Shown here in pieces: positions 1 through 6,679 of a stretch of DNA of 13,721 nucleotides. Where the stretch lies: NCBI GenBank assembly GCA_902490585.1, contig CABUEI010000050.1, positions 1 to 13,721 of the forward strand, given 5' to 3'. Made by a program: the position numbers and the translations under genes. The notes beneath the pieces were generated by a model. That model saw only the letters and a program-made list of their open reading frames with translations. It was not told the origin of the DNA and made no database searches. This DNA comes from an uncultured Oscillospiraceae bacterium. Its GTDB lineage: Bacteria > Bacillota > Clostridia > Oscillospirales > Ruminococcaceae. Within the stretch, counting starts at the first letter, position 1, and every line of letters begins with the position of its first letter.

Positions 1-344
1 CGCTTTCCGACCCGAGAGAACGGGTGCTTAAGGGCTATGTAAAACAGCTTGCCGCAGAGAAAGGCAGAATGAACGAATTCCGACTGTACGAGCAGACCGA
101 GAAAATCGCACCGCAGCTTATTATGGATAGAAAGCACAACCGCGGTGTCTGTCCGAATGTGGATTTTTACAGCGGGTTCGTATATGATATGTTGGGTATT
201 CCGAAGGAACTATATACCGCTATTTTTGCAGTAGCAAGGATAGTCGGCTGGAGCGCTCACCGCATTGAGGAGATGGTCTGCACCGACAAGATAATCAGAC
301 CTGCATATATGAGCGTTATGAAGAAGAAAGAAGGATATGTATGA
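1..344 (+). CDS. Citrate synthase, C-terminal part (5' end outside window)
   Basis: Citrate synthase condenses oxaloacetate with acetyl-CoA to form citrate in the cytoplasm. Only the last 113 or so codons are present; the reading frame enters at base 3 (L-S-D-P-R-E...), so the GTG at 24 is an internal codon and not a start. Recognisable family signatures are N-V-D-F-Y-S-G, whose Asp is the catalytic aspartate of citrate synthases, and R-I-V-G-W-S-A-H-R-I-E-E, which carries citrate-binding arginine and the conserved C-terminal helix. It ends in TGA at 342-344, overlapping the ATG of the next gene (ATGA), so the two are likely co-translated. In a fermentative anaerobe this enzyme probably feeds an incomplete TCA branch toward glutamate; that role is inference. 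The upstream part and promoter cannot be seen. Confidence 0.93.
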   Translation, partial: LSDPRERVLKGYVKQLAAEKGRMNEFRLYEQTEKIAPQLIMDRKHNRGVCPNVDFYSGFVYDMLGIPKELYTAIFAVARIVGWSAHRIEEMVCTDKIIRPAYMSVMKKKEGYV

Positions 345-1225
345 TAATCAAGTATATTGCCGGCCCGGTTATCGGCGCGGTAATAGGGTACTTCACCAAT
401 TTTATTGCGGTGAAAATGCTGTTCCACCCAAAAAAGGAGATAAAGGTATTCGGTCACAAACTTCCGTTTACTCCAGGTGCAATCCCCAAGGGGAAATCAA
501 GGCTTGCAAAGTATGTCGGGGACGCAGTGGGAAACAATCTTATAACTCAGGCAGATATTGAGAGCAGGCTGTTGAGTGACGAGCTTGCGGATAAAATAGC
601 CGATATGATTCTGGATAAGCTGTCGGTATCAATAAATGACCTTTTCAGCGGTTCGCAGGATATGACCGAGGAGGAAATCGAGAGCAGAAAGAAAGCCGTT
701 TCCACAAACATCGCAAGATACATAGCAGAAGCCATTTCTCAGGTGGATATATCGGGTGTGCTAGTTGAAAAAACTCCGGAGATTATAAAGGCTAAACTGA
801 ACAACCCTATGATTGAGATGTTCCTGACTGACGAGCTGTTGCAGGCTGTGCTTTCTCCTGTGGGCGCTGAAATACAGGCATATATTGCGGAGAATGGGGA
901 GGAATTTATTGTGCCTTATATCGAACAGAAGCTGTCTGATTCGGGTGAAATGCCGCTTGCTGACATTATAGAGGGATTTGGCATTGACAGAGATACACTA
1001 AAAAAAGCCTTTATCGCGTTGTATAAAAAGGCTGTGTCTGGCTGTGCGGAAAACCTCATGAGCCTGCTTGATTTGAGCGGCATTGTCGAGGAAAAAATAA
1101 ACGCTATGAGCGCAGACGAGCTTGAAGCGCTTGTGATGAGCGTTATGAAAAAAGAACTTAACACGATAGTTAATCTGGGAGCGCTGATTGGCTTTATTCT
1201 CGGACTTCTCAACATATTCATCTGA
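341..1225 (+). CDS. DUF445 family membrane protein
   Basis: This is a 294-residue protein of the DUF445 (YheB-like) family; its biochemical role is not established. The N-terminus is hydrophobic (residues 3-27) and carries the family signature G-Y-F-T-N-F-I-A-V-K-M-L-F-H-P followed by L-P-F-T-P-G-A-I-P-K near residues 41-50. The middle (about 55-265) is charged and helical, and the C-terminus (about 276-294, N-L-G-A-L-I-G-F-I-L-G-L-L-N) is a second membrane segment, as in other family members. The two terminal anchors suggest the helical middle lies on one side of the membrane. The ATG at 341 overlaps the citrate synthase stop, which supports this start and an operon; the next gene follows 14 bases after the stop. 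Confidence 0.88.
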   Translation: MIIKYIAGPVIGAVIGYFTNFIAVKMLFHPKKEIKVFGHKLPFTPGAIPKGKSRLAKYVGDAVGNNLITQADIESRLLSDELADKIADMILDKLSVSINDLFSGSQDMTEEEIESRKKAVSTNIARYIAEAISQVDISGVLVEKTPEIIKAKLNNPMIEMFLTDELLQAVLSPVGAEIQAYIAENGEEFIVPYIEQKLSDSGEMPLADIIEGFGIDRDTLKKAFIALYKKAVSGCAENLMSLLDLSGIVEEKINAMSADELEALVMSVMKKELNTIVNLGALIGFILGLLNIFI

Positions 1226-1239
1226 AATGAGGTGTTTGT

Positions 1240-1731
1240 ATGAAATATGCAGTAATCTATATATCCGAAACAGGGAATACCGAGGAACTTTCAAAGAATG
1301 TTTTTGTGAGCCTGCCCGGAAATGATAAGGTAATCATAAACGCCGAAAATGCGTCCGAACTGCCCGAAGCGGAGCACTACTTCATAGGATTCCCTGTGAA
1401 GAATCGCAGTTGTGGTATTAAGATACTGGATATTCTTGAACAGCTTGAAAACGTTAAAATCACGTTGTTTGCGTCCTGCGGGCTGCCGGTGAACGAGAAG
1501 TATAAGCAGTATGTAGAAAACGCTGTCAGCCCGTGGATAAATGACGATTGCAGTTATCTCGGATTTTTCCTCTGTCAGGGGAAAGCTTCAGATGAGTTTC
1601 GAGAAAAACTCGAAATCGAAACTGGGTATTCGGCTGATCAACTTGACCGAATAATGGAATCAGCGTCAAACCACCCCGATGACGAAGATATTGACAGGCT
1701 GTGTGAATTTGTAGACTCGGTGGCAGAGTAA
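1240..1731 (+). CDS. Small flavodoxin-like protein
   Basis: This 163-residue protein is probably an FMN-binding, flavodoxin-fold electron carrier. The first strand and phosphate-binding loop are clear: M-K-Y-A-V-I-Y-I-S-E-T-G-N-T at residues 1-14 matches the T/S-x-T-G-N-T FMN-phosphate loop. The rest alternates beta and alpha segments (Y-F-I-G-F-P-V near 47-53, I-T-L-F-A-S-C-G near 75-82). It is near the length of classical flavodoxins but diverges in its second half and resembles the short flavodoxin families common in gut Firmicutes; the partner enzyme is unknown. GAGG lies a few bases before the ATG at 1240. It is the last gene of the plus-strand citrate synthase-DUF445-flavodoxin unit. 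It could also be a non-FMN-binding structural relative. Confidence 0.82.
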   Translation: MKYAVIYISETGNTEELSKNVFVSLPGNDKVIINAENASELPEAEHYFIGFPVKNRSCGIKILDILEQLENVKITLFASCGLPVNEKYKQYVENAVSPWINDDCSYLGFFLCQGKASDEFREKLEIETGYSADQLDRIMESASNHPDDEDIDRLCEFVDSVAE

Positions 1732-1761
1732 CTGCGGCAATAATATGGTTAATTTGGTGCT

Positions 1762-1935
1762 TCAATTAATGACAAAGCCCCTCCCGACTTTATGAACGGG
1801 AGGGGTTGCCTGTACTCTATAGAATAGTCTCTCATTAAACTCGGTAGGCACGGTGTCCTGCTCGGAAATTAAGTCATTCACCTCGTTGATATGTTTGATC
1901 CTCCATATCCGTTGATTGTTTATAGCACTATTTGA
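1762..1935 (-). pseudogene. Possible remnant of a large serine recombinase C-terminus
   Basis: On the minus strand a frame is open from an ATG at 1935 to a TGA at 1762-1764 (57 codons), with an in-frame stop just upstream. Its middle reads I-K-H-I-N-E-V-N-D-L-I-S-E-Q-D and then T-E-F-N-E-R-L-F-Y-R-V. This resembles the segment of Firmicute large serine recombinases in which a coiled helix is followed by a T-E-F-D-E-x-L-W/F-x-x-x-V-type motif near the C-terminus. The resemblance ends where the GC-rich hairpin begins, so the tail is unrelated. No catalytic, recombinase or zinc-ribbon domain is present nearby. If right, this is debris from an excised or decayed integrative element. The match is short and made from memory, so confidence is low. 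Confidence 0.33.
1776..1807. terminator. GC-rich hairpin after flavodoxin gene, weak terminator
   Basis: A perfect 9-bp stem, CCCCTCCCG (1778-1786) with CGGGAGGGG (1797-1805), encloses a 10-base loop and lies 46 bases after the flavodoxin stop. It is followed by TTGCC, not a U-tract, so on the plus strand it is a poor intrinsic terminator; on the minus strand it is followed by CTTTG. It may stop transcription with help from Rho or simply protect the mRNA 3' end. Confidence 0.45.
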
Positions 1936-2112
1936 CATCTATCCCGCACACTATCACAGCATTCCCGCACACTCGTCCCAAAACCCGTGTATCGCTGAGA
2001 AACTGCTGTCATCGTGGATATATTACCACACGCACAAAATAGCCTTATTATGGAATATACGGGTAATCAACCCAATGCAGCTAAACCGCACCGTTAAGCC
2101 AATAATCCCGTT
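1808..2112. other. Gene-poor stretch between convergent genes
   Basis: Apart from the possible recombinase remnant (1762-1935) and an 11-bp direct repeat (1942-1973), I see no supported gene, RNA or strong terminator here. Short frames exist on both strands but lack good ribosome binding sites and resemble nothing I know. The minus-strand methyltransferase that ends at 2113 has no clear U-tailed hairpin after it. Confidence 0.5.
1942..1973 (+). repeat. Short direct repeat, 11 bp twice, 21-bp period
   Basis: TCCCGCACACT occurs at 1942-1952 and again at 1963-1973, so the copies start 21 bp apart, two helical turns on the same DNA face. Such spacing can mark tandem protein-binding sites, but the pair sits between the 3' ends of converging genes with no promoter nearby. 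Confidence 0.6.
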
Positions 2113-3264
2113 TTACTCTGCTTTCCTTGACATCGAAACCACGCACTCAACATGCCTCGTATGCGGGAACATATCAAACGGCTGAATATCGGTTATCTTA
2201 TACCGCTTGGTAAGCGTTTTCAGATCCCTCGCCTGCGTTGCAGGATTACATGATATATAAACTATTCTTTCGGGTGCGATTTTCACAAGCGAGTTCAAAA
2301 ATTTTCTGTCCGCTCCCGCTCTTGCCGGGTCGAGAATTACCGCATTGTAATGCGTACCGAGCTTTGCTTTCTTCTCCAGAAATTCGCCTGCATCGCCACG
2401 GTTGAAAGCAATATTGCGTGTAAGTCCGTTTTCGTGGCAGTTCTTTACTGCGTCACGGACTGCGGCGGCATTGTATTCTATACCCTGAACCTGTTTTACA
2501 TAGTCCGACGCTATTATTCCTATCGTGCCTATTCCGCTGTATGCGTCAAGCAGTATATCGTTCTTTGTAAGCTGTGCGGCTTTTATTGCATAATCATACA
2601 GCTTTTCGGTCTGAGCGTGGTTTATCTGATAGAACGACTGGGGAGAAATCCTGAACTTCTTTCCGCAAAGAATATCGGTTATATAGCCCTCGCCGTAAAG
2701 TACCTCGTTCTTATCGCCGAGGGTGAGCATTTCGGGGGTACGGTTTACCGAGAATGTCACGGTTGTTATGTCGGGGAACTGCTTTACGAGTGCTTTTACA
2801 AAGTCGTGTTTTTTAGGGAACATTGAGTTTCCGCCGACAAGAGTTACAAGTATTTCGCCCGTATTCTTTCCTACACGGACAAGCACATGGCGTAAAAATC
2901 CACGTCCCGTTCCCTCATCATACGGCTGTAATTTGAACGATTTGAGTAATCCTCTTATACCGACTATTATCTCATCGGCACGCTTGTCGTCAAGCAGACA
3001 ACTGTCAATTCCGACTATGCCGTTTCTGGACGACTGGTATACGCCCGAAATTATCCTGCCGCTTCTGTCGGAGCGGAAAACAGCCTGCACCTTGTTCCTG
3101 TAGTTATACGGGTTGTCTGCACCTATAATCTTTGATACTTTGCCGAAACCGCCGAGCAGTTTTTCTGTATCTTTCTGTTTCCATTCGAGTTGCTGTTCGT
3201 ATGTCATGTTAGACAGCTGACAGCCACTGCACTTTTTGGAAACGGGACATTTTTTGTTTGTCAT
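2113..3264 (-). CDS. 23S rRNA (uracil-5-)-methyltransferase, RumA/RlmD type, no TRAM domain
   Basis: This protein likely transfers a methyl group from S-adenosylmethionine to C5 of a uridine in 23S rRNA (the RlmC/RlmD/RlmCD class). It has 383 residues and begins directly with the iron-sulfur motif: C6, C12 and C15 (C-x5-C-x2-C) with a fourth Cys at 89. R-I-S-P-Q-S-F-Y-Q-I-N (205-215) and the SAM loop L-L-D-A-Y-S-G-I-G-T (238-247) are clear. L-D-P-A-R-A-G (311-317), the catalytic Cys in I-S-C-N-P (C339) and the catalytic base in H-V-E (E373) complete the active site. The N-terminal TRAM RNA-binding domain of the second copy in this window is missing. The RBS (AAGGAT) supports the ATG at 3262-3264, which lies 10 bases after the patatin stop, so it is the last gene of a three-gene unit. 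The exact target uridine cannot be told. Confidence 0.92.
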   Translation of the reverse strand: MTNKKCPVSKKCSGCQLSNMTYEQQLEWKQKDTEKLLGGFGKVSKIIGADNPYNYRNKVQAVFRSDRSGRIISGVYQSSRNGIVGIDSCLLDDKRADEIIVGIRGLLKSFKLQPYDEGTGRGFLRHVLVRVGKNTGEILVTLVGGNSMFPKKHDFVKALVKQFPDITTVTFSVNRTPEMLTLGDKNEVLYGEGYITDILCGKKFRISPQSFYQINHAQTEKLYDYAIKAAQLTKNDILLDAYSGIGTIGIIASDYVKQVQGIEYNAAAVRDAVKNCHENGLTRNIAFNRGDAGEFLEKKAKLGTHYNAVILDPARAGADRKFLNSLVKIAPERIVYISCNPATQARDLKTLTKRYKITDIQPFDMFPHTRHVECVVSMSRKAE

Positions 3265-3274
3265 TTTACTATCC

Positions 3275-4120
3275 TTATTCTTTATCTAAAAATTCCCTGA
3301 GGCTTTCAAGATATTTCTCCGTATCCTTTCTGCCAAGCTCATAAACGCTTTTAAGTCTTTCGGGGTTTCTTTCGGTTCTGCTTATCGTTATCGGCTCAGA
3401 CGGGCGGATAACAAATACCTTGCCGCTTTGTTCAAGCTTGCATAGCTTGTCTATGCTTTCGTTGTAGACATTGTGACGGTTTTCAAGCGCATTGCACAAG
3501 TCGGGGAATTTACCGTAGAACAAGCGTATCAGCAGCTTGTTCATCGGCTTTTTGCGGTAGCTCATATCACGGGTGAGGATCACTACCTGTTTTTTGTATC
3601 CCATGTCGGCAAAATGCCTGAACGGTATGCTGTCGGAAATTCCACCGTCAAGATAGGCTCTGCCGCCGATAATGACCGGCTTTGATATAAACGGCATGGA
3701 CGCTGAGGCACGGAGCATTTCCATATCTCTGAGTACACTTCTGACCTCTAAATATTCGGGTTTTCCCGTTCTGAGATCTGTCACCGTTGCATAAAACGGT
3801 ACACCCGATTTTTGATAGGTTTCGTCATCGAATATATCAAGTTCATTCGGAACTTTGTAGTATGCGTATTCTGTGTTGAAAAAGTCGCCGTTTTTAAGTA
3901 ACGGTTTTATTCCCATATAGTTCTTATCTCCGTTGAAACGGCAATTGTAACGGATAACCCTGCCGTTCTGCTCCGACAGGAAATTCACTCCGAATACTGC
4001 TCCTGCCGATGTGCCGATTATTCCGTCAAAATGTATTTTGTTTTCGAGAAGTACGTCAAGTGCGCCTGCCGTGTACATTCCACGCATAGCGCCGCCTTCA
4101 AGCACAAGTCCTGTTTTCAT
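3275..4120 (-). CDS. Patatin-like phospholipase family protein
   Basis: This 281-residue protein belongs to the patatin-like lipid acyl hydrolases, which use a Ser-Asp dyad to cleave acyl groups from lipids. The oxyanion-hole motif G-G-A-M-R-G is at residues 9-14, the nucleophile elbow G-T-S-A-G at 36-40 (Ser38), and the catalytic Asp in D-G-G at 158-160, followed by I-S-D-S-I-P. Spacing and length match the small bacterial YjjU-like group. There is no signal peptide, so it acts in the cytoplasm or at the inner membrane face; the substrate is unknown. GGAGA precedes the ATG at 4118-4120. It lies 17 bases after the unknown 109-aa gene and 10 bases before the rRNA methyltransferase. Confidence 0.92.
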   Translation of the reverse strand: MKTGLVLEGGAMRGMYTAGALDVLLENKIHFDGIIGTSAGAVFGVNFLSEQNGRVIRYNCRFNGDKNYMGIKPLLKNGDFFNTEYAYYKVPNELDIFDDETYQKSGVPFYATVTDLRTGKPEYLEVRSVLRDMEMLRASASMPFISKPVIIGGRAYLDGGISDSIPFRHFADMGYKKQVVILTRDMSYRKKPMNKLLIRLFYGKFPDLCNALENRHNVYNESIDKLCKLEQSGKVFVIRPSEPITISRTERNPERLKSVYELGRKDTEKYLESLREFLDKE

Positions 4121-4137
4121 AATGTTCTCCGTTAAAT

Positions 4138-4467
4138 TTATTTGCCGTATTCGTTGTCAAATTCTTGTATTTCCATGAGTATATCCTCGGTGCTGTCATC
4201 GCTTGAATCGTACCATTCCATTTTCTTTAAATACTTGCCGAGCCAGCTGTCGTGAAGTGCATTTGTCACAATTCCGACTTCACTGAATGAATCGTTTCCG
4301 TCTTCAATAACAAAAACAAGCTGCTTATTGTCTGTTGACTGCTCCTTGAAATGACAGTTTGCAAACGCTTCTCTGACTGTCTTGTATACAGCGTTTAAAT
4401 CGTGCTGTTGTAAGTTCAGTACTTTTTCATCATCTATTTCTACTGTGATTTTGTATAGGTAATACAT
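4138..4467 (-). CDS. Unknown 109-residue acidic protein
   Basis: I do not recognise this protein. It is small, without membrane segment, signal peptide or cysteine motif. The first half alternates strands and helices (Y-L-Y-K-I-T-V-E-I-D-D near 3-13; L-V-F-V-I-E-D near 50-56). The second half is rich in acidic residues and aromatic positions (W-L-G-K-Y-L-K-K-M-E-W-Y-D). The start is supported by AAAGGCAGG upstream of the ATG at 4465-4467 and by the promoter at 4531-4559. It is the first gene of the unit that includes the patatin and rRNA methyltransferase genes. A cytoplasmic accessory or regulatory protein is possible, but this is inference only. Confidence 0.72.
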   Translation of the reverse strand: MYYLYKITVEIDDEKVLNLQQHDLNAVYKTVREAFANCHFKEQSTDNKQLVFVIEDGNDSFSEVGIVTNALHDSWLGKYLKKMEWYDSSDDSTEDILMEIQEFDNEYGK

Positions 4468-4516
4468 ATAACCTGCCTTTTAGATAAATCACGTTGTTTT
4501 CTCTTCATCGTTGCGT

Positions 4517-4545
4517 TTGACAACATCCGCCTTATACGCTATAAT
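4517..4545 (+). promoter_or_regulatory. Consensus sigma-A promoter for the SpoU-family gene
   Basis: TTGACA (4517-4522), a 17-base spacer and TATAAT (4540-4545) match the housekeeping promoter exactly. The start is expected near 4552, leaving a leader of about 96 bases before the ATG at 4648. I see no strong hairpin or known riboswitch in that leader. Confidence 0.88.
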
Positions 4546-4559
4546 ATTCAGTGCGACAA
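4531..4559 (-). promoter_or_regulatory. Sigma-A promoter for the 109aa-patatin-rRNA methyltransferase unit
   Basis: Read on the minus strand: -35 TTGTCG (4559-4554), a 17-base spacer, and -10 TATAAG (4536-4531), placing the start near 4524 and giving a leader of about 57 bases before the ATG at 4467. It is interleaved with the plus-strand promoter at 4517-4545, so two polymerases could not occupy both at once. Confidence 0.6.
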
Positions 4560-4647
4560 GCGGACATATTCTTATATTATTTTATCACTTTTGCAAGTTA
4601 TTTGCAATAAGAAATAACGTCCGTTCCCGAAAGGATTTGTAAAAGAT

Positions 4648-5478
4648 ATGGCAGAAATTATTGACGTTACCGATATAAATATCCCTGAGCTTGAAATATA
4701 CACGCACCTGACAGATGCCCGACTGCGCAAGGTCTACGAGTACAAACACGGAATATTCATAGCCGAAAGCCAGACGGTGATAGAAGTTGCTCTTGACGCA
4801 GGCTGTAAACCGATCTCAATGTTCACAGACAGAAAATATATAAACGACCGTGCAAACGGCATAATAGAGCGGTGCGGAGATATTCCGGTGTACACCGCCG
4901 ACAGCAAGATAATGTCCGGGCTTACAGGCTATGAGCTGACACGTGGAATGCTCTGCGCTATGGAACGTCCTGCGCCGAAGAGTGCAGAGGAGCTTTGCAA
5001 AAACGCTCGCAGGATCGCCGTGCTCGAAAATATAGCCGATGTCAGCAATGCAGGAGCAATAATACGTTCTGCGGCGGCACTCGGAATAGATGCCGTGCTG
5101 ATTACTCCGTCCTGCTGTGACCCTCTTTGCAGGAGAGCTATAAGAGTAAGTATGGGAACGGTATTTCTTATCCCGTGGGGATATATCGGAGAGGATGAGC
5201 ATTGGTGGCAATCACACGGCCCCGCATATCTGGGTTCGCTGGGCTTTAAAACAGCGGCAATGGCACTCACGGATAACTCGGTAAGTATTGATGACAAGAC
5301 GCTTCAGAGCGAGAAAAGGCTTGCTATAATACTCGGCTCTGAGGGTTACGGACTGTCGCAGAAGACTATAGACGGCTGTGATTACACGGTAAAGATACCG
5401 ATGTATCACGGTGTCGATTCGCTCAATGTCGGTGCGGCGGCCGCTGTCGCATTCAGAGAGTTGAGAGTAAGGGAATAA
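4648..5478 (+). CDS. TrmH/SpoU-family RNA 2'-O-methyltransferase
   Basis: This 276-residue SPOUT enzyme probably methylates a ribose 2'-hydroxyl in tRNA or rRNA using SAM. The N-terminal part (about 15-105) fits the SpoU substrate-binding domain, ending in L-T-R-G-M-L-C-A-M-E-R-P. The trefoil-knot catalytic domain has all three motifs: motif 1 N-I-A-D-V-S-N-A-G-A-I-I-R (128-140, catalytic Arg140), motif 2 I-I-L-G-S-E-G-Y-G-L (227-236), and motif 3 I-P-M-Y-H-G-V-D-S-L-N-V-G (250-262). Length is normal. AAAGGA lies about 12 bases before the ATG at 4648, rather far, so initiation may be modest. It is a single-gene unit with its own promoter and a strong terminator. The RNA target cannot be told from sequence. 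Confidence 0.92.
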   Translation: MAEIIDVTDINIPELEIYTHLTDARLRKVYEYKHGIFIAESQTVIEVALDAGCKPISMFTDRKYINDRANGIIERCGDIPVYTADSKIMSGLTGYELTRGMLCAMERPAPKSAEELCKNARRIAVLENIADVSNAGAIIRSAAALGIDAVLITPSCCDPLCRRAIRVSMGTVFLIPWGYIGEDEHWWQSHGPAYLGSLGFKTAAMALTDNSVSIDDKTLQSEKRLAIILGSEGYGLSQKTIDGCDYTVKIPMYHGVDSLNVGAAAAVAFRELRVRE

Positions 5479-5482
5479 TAAA

Positions 5483-5525
5483 AGGGCTGAATTGCGATCA
5501 AGCAGTTCAGCCCTGTTTATTATTA
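5483..5525. terminator. Bidirectional intrinsic terminator
   Basis: A 13-bp stem (5483-5495 with 5502-5514; core GGGCTGAA / TTCAGCCC, one G-T pair) closes a 6-base loop. On the plus strand it is followed by GTTTATTATT, serving the SpoU-family gene. On the minus strand it is followed by TTTTATTATT, serving the iron-sulfur flavoprotein gene that converges on it. Confidence 0.9.
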
Positions 5526-5541
5526 CATTATGAATATTAAG

Positions 5542-6162
5542 TTATCTTATAAAATTCGTTCTTACAGCCGCACTTGTATCGGGCAGTGCAATGCCGTTCT
5601 TTCTGCCAAGCTCAAAGCACTTCATCATCCACGCCATGTTCTTTGCAAGGTTCTGCATTGTCTGCATACCCTCAAGATCCTGTTCGGCTTCACCGGGTAC
5701 TCTGCCGTATACCATGTTCCAGTAGGTAGAGCCGACAACAGGCATCTGTGCTATGCCGAAATACTTGTTCAGGCAATCGAACGATGCTGAACTGCCTCCT
5801 CGTCTTGCAACAGCAACCGATGCACCGGGCTTGAATCTGAAAGCCGCACCGCCTGCATAGAACGCTCTGTCAAGGAATGACAGTATACGTCCGCTCGGGT
5901 GAGCATAGTATACCGGTGTACCGAACACAAATCCGTCCGCTTCTTTAGCTTTTGCTATAAATTCGTTTACATCGTCATCGGTGAAAGCACAGCCTTTTTC
6001 ACTGCACTGTCCGCAGCCTATGCAATCTCTGACAGGCTTTCCGCCCATCTGGAATATCTCATATGAAATGCCCTCGTTTTCAAGCGTCCTGCCTACTTCA
6101 AGCAGTGCGGCATTGGTATTGCCGTTCGCCTTCGGACTGCCGTTGAGCATCAATACCTTCAT
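5542..6162 (-). CDS. Iron-sulfur flavoprotein / NADPH-dependent FMN reductase family protein
   Basis: This 206-residue flavodoxin-fold protein likely carries FMN and a 4Fe-4S cluster and moves electrons in the cytoplasm. The FMN-phosphate loop is L-N-G-S-P-K-A-N-G-N-T-N (6-17). A compact cysteine motif follows, C47-x2-C50-x2-C53-x4-C58, the arrangement of archaeal and clostridial iron-sulfur flavoproteins (Isf). F-G-T-P-V-Y-Y-A-H-P-S-G (80-91) and the glycine-rich R-R-G-G-S-S-A segment are typical of the NADPH-dependent FMN reductase fold. GAAGGAG lies before the ATG at 6160-6162, supporting the start. It has its own promoter, which carries a 22-bp palindrome, and shares a terminator with the converging SpoU-family gene. 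Roles in detoxifying oxygen species or reducing small molecules are known for relatives; the substrate here is unknown. Confidence 0.9.
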   Translation of the reverse strand: MKVLMLNGSPKANGNTNAALLEVGRTLENEGISYEIFQMGGKPVRDCIGCGQCSEKGCAFTDDDVNEFIAKAKEADGFVFGTPVYYAHPSGRILSFLDRAFYAGGAAFRFKPGASVAVARRGGSSASFDCLNKYFGIAQMPVVGSTYWNMVYGRVPGEAEQDLEGMQTMQNLAKNMAWMMKCFELGRKNGIALPDTSAAVRTNFIR

Positions 6163-6206
6163 TAAAATCGCTCCTTCAAATAATATACTGCAATTTTGCG
6201 TTACAG

Positions 6207-6237
6207 ATTATATCACCTTGAATAAAAATAGTCAAGG
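6207..6237 (-). promoter_or_regulatory. Promoter with overlapping palindrome for the iron-sulfur flavoprotein gene
   Basis: On the minus strand: -35 TTGACT (6235-6230), 17-base spacer, -10 TATAAT (6212-6207), start near 6200. The -35 is embedded in an inverted repeat, CCTTGA (6216-6221) and TCAAGG (6232-6237) separated by 10 bases, which covers the -35 and most of the spacer. A repressor bound there would block polymerase. The binding protein is unknown. Confidence 0.8.
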
Positions 6238-6268
6238 CAAAATTTACCGCATAATTTCATGCTGTTTA

Positions 6269-6679
6269 TCATTCCGTCATTCCCACAACCTGCCTATACA
6301 TTTCCTCATCGTCATAAATAAGATAAAAGTCGGTCGGAACAAAGTATCTCTCCTGTAATACCAAGCTCAGTTCATCCGCAAATTTCTCCGTGCTTTCATA
6401 CTTACGGGTTATGACCTTTTCGCTGTCTGTCGGATAAATTTTAAGTGCGGTGTCGTGAAAGACTTTCTGCCATAATCCGCTGTGTTTACCGCAGAAATGA
6501 TACTCGGTTTTACCGAACTGAGTTATCATCTGCAACGCCTCGTTTTCGATAAATTCGCTGTTATCGGTGTTGTTTACATTATAGAATATCTGTGCAATAT
6601 GTTCCTTTACGGGTGTAATTGAACCTGTCAGCAATTCGGCACTGTACAGGTTGTCACGCAGTTTTTCGCATCTGTCCAT
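6269..6679 (-). CDS. Unknown 136-residue protein, coupled to the Gfo/Idh gene
   Basis: I do not recognise this protein. It is soluble and mixed alpha/beta with no signal or membrane segment. It begins M-D-R-C-E-K-L-R-D-N-L and later has C-G-K-H-S-G-L-W-Q-K-V-F-H and a tyrosine-rich acidic tail (Y-F-V-P-T-D-F-Y-L-I-Y-D-D-E-E-M-Y). Its ATG (6677-6679) directly follows the TAA of the Gfo/Idh gene, and its RBS (GGAGGA) lies inside the end of that gene, so translation is almost surely coupled. That suggests a shared role, but nothing in the sequence says what it is. The reading frame is intact and the start position is firm. Confidence 0.78.
   Translation of the reverse strand: MDRCEKLRDNLYSAELLTGSITPVKEHIAQIFYNVNNTDNSEFIENEALQMITQFGKTEYHFCGKHSGLWQKVFHDTALKIYPTDSEKVITRKYESTEKFADELSLVLQERYFVPTDFYLIYDDEEMYRQVVGMTE

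Noticed and set aside
1916..2185. Open frame of 89 codons on the plus strand
   Set aside because: No RBS, low-complexity composition, and its end overlaps the firm methyltransferase gene on the other strand.
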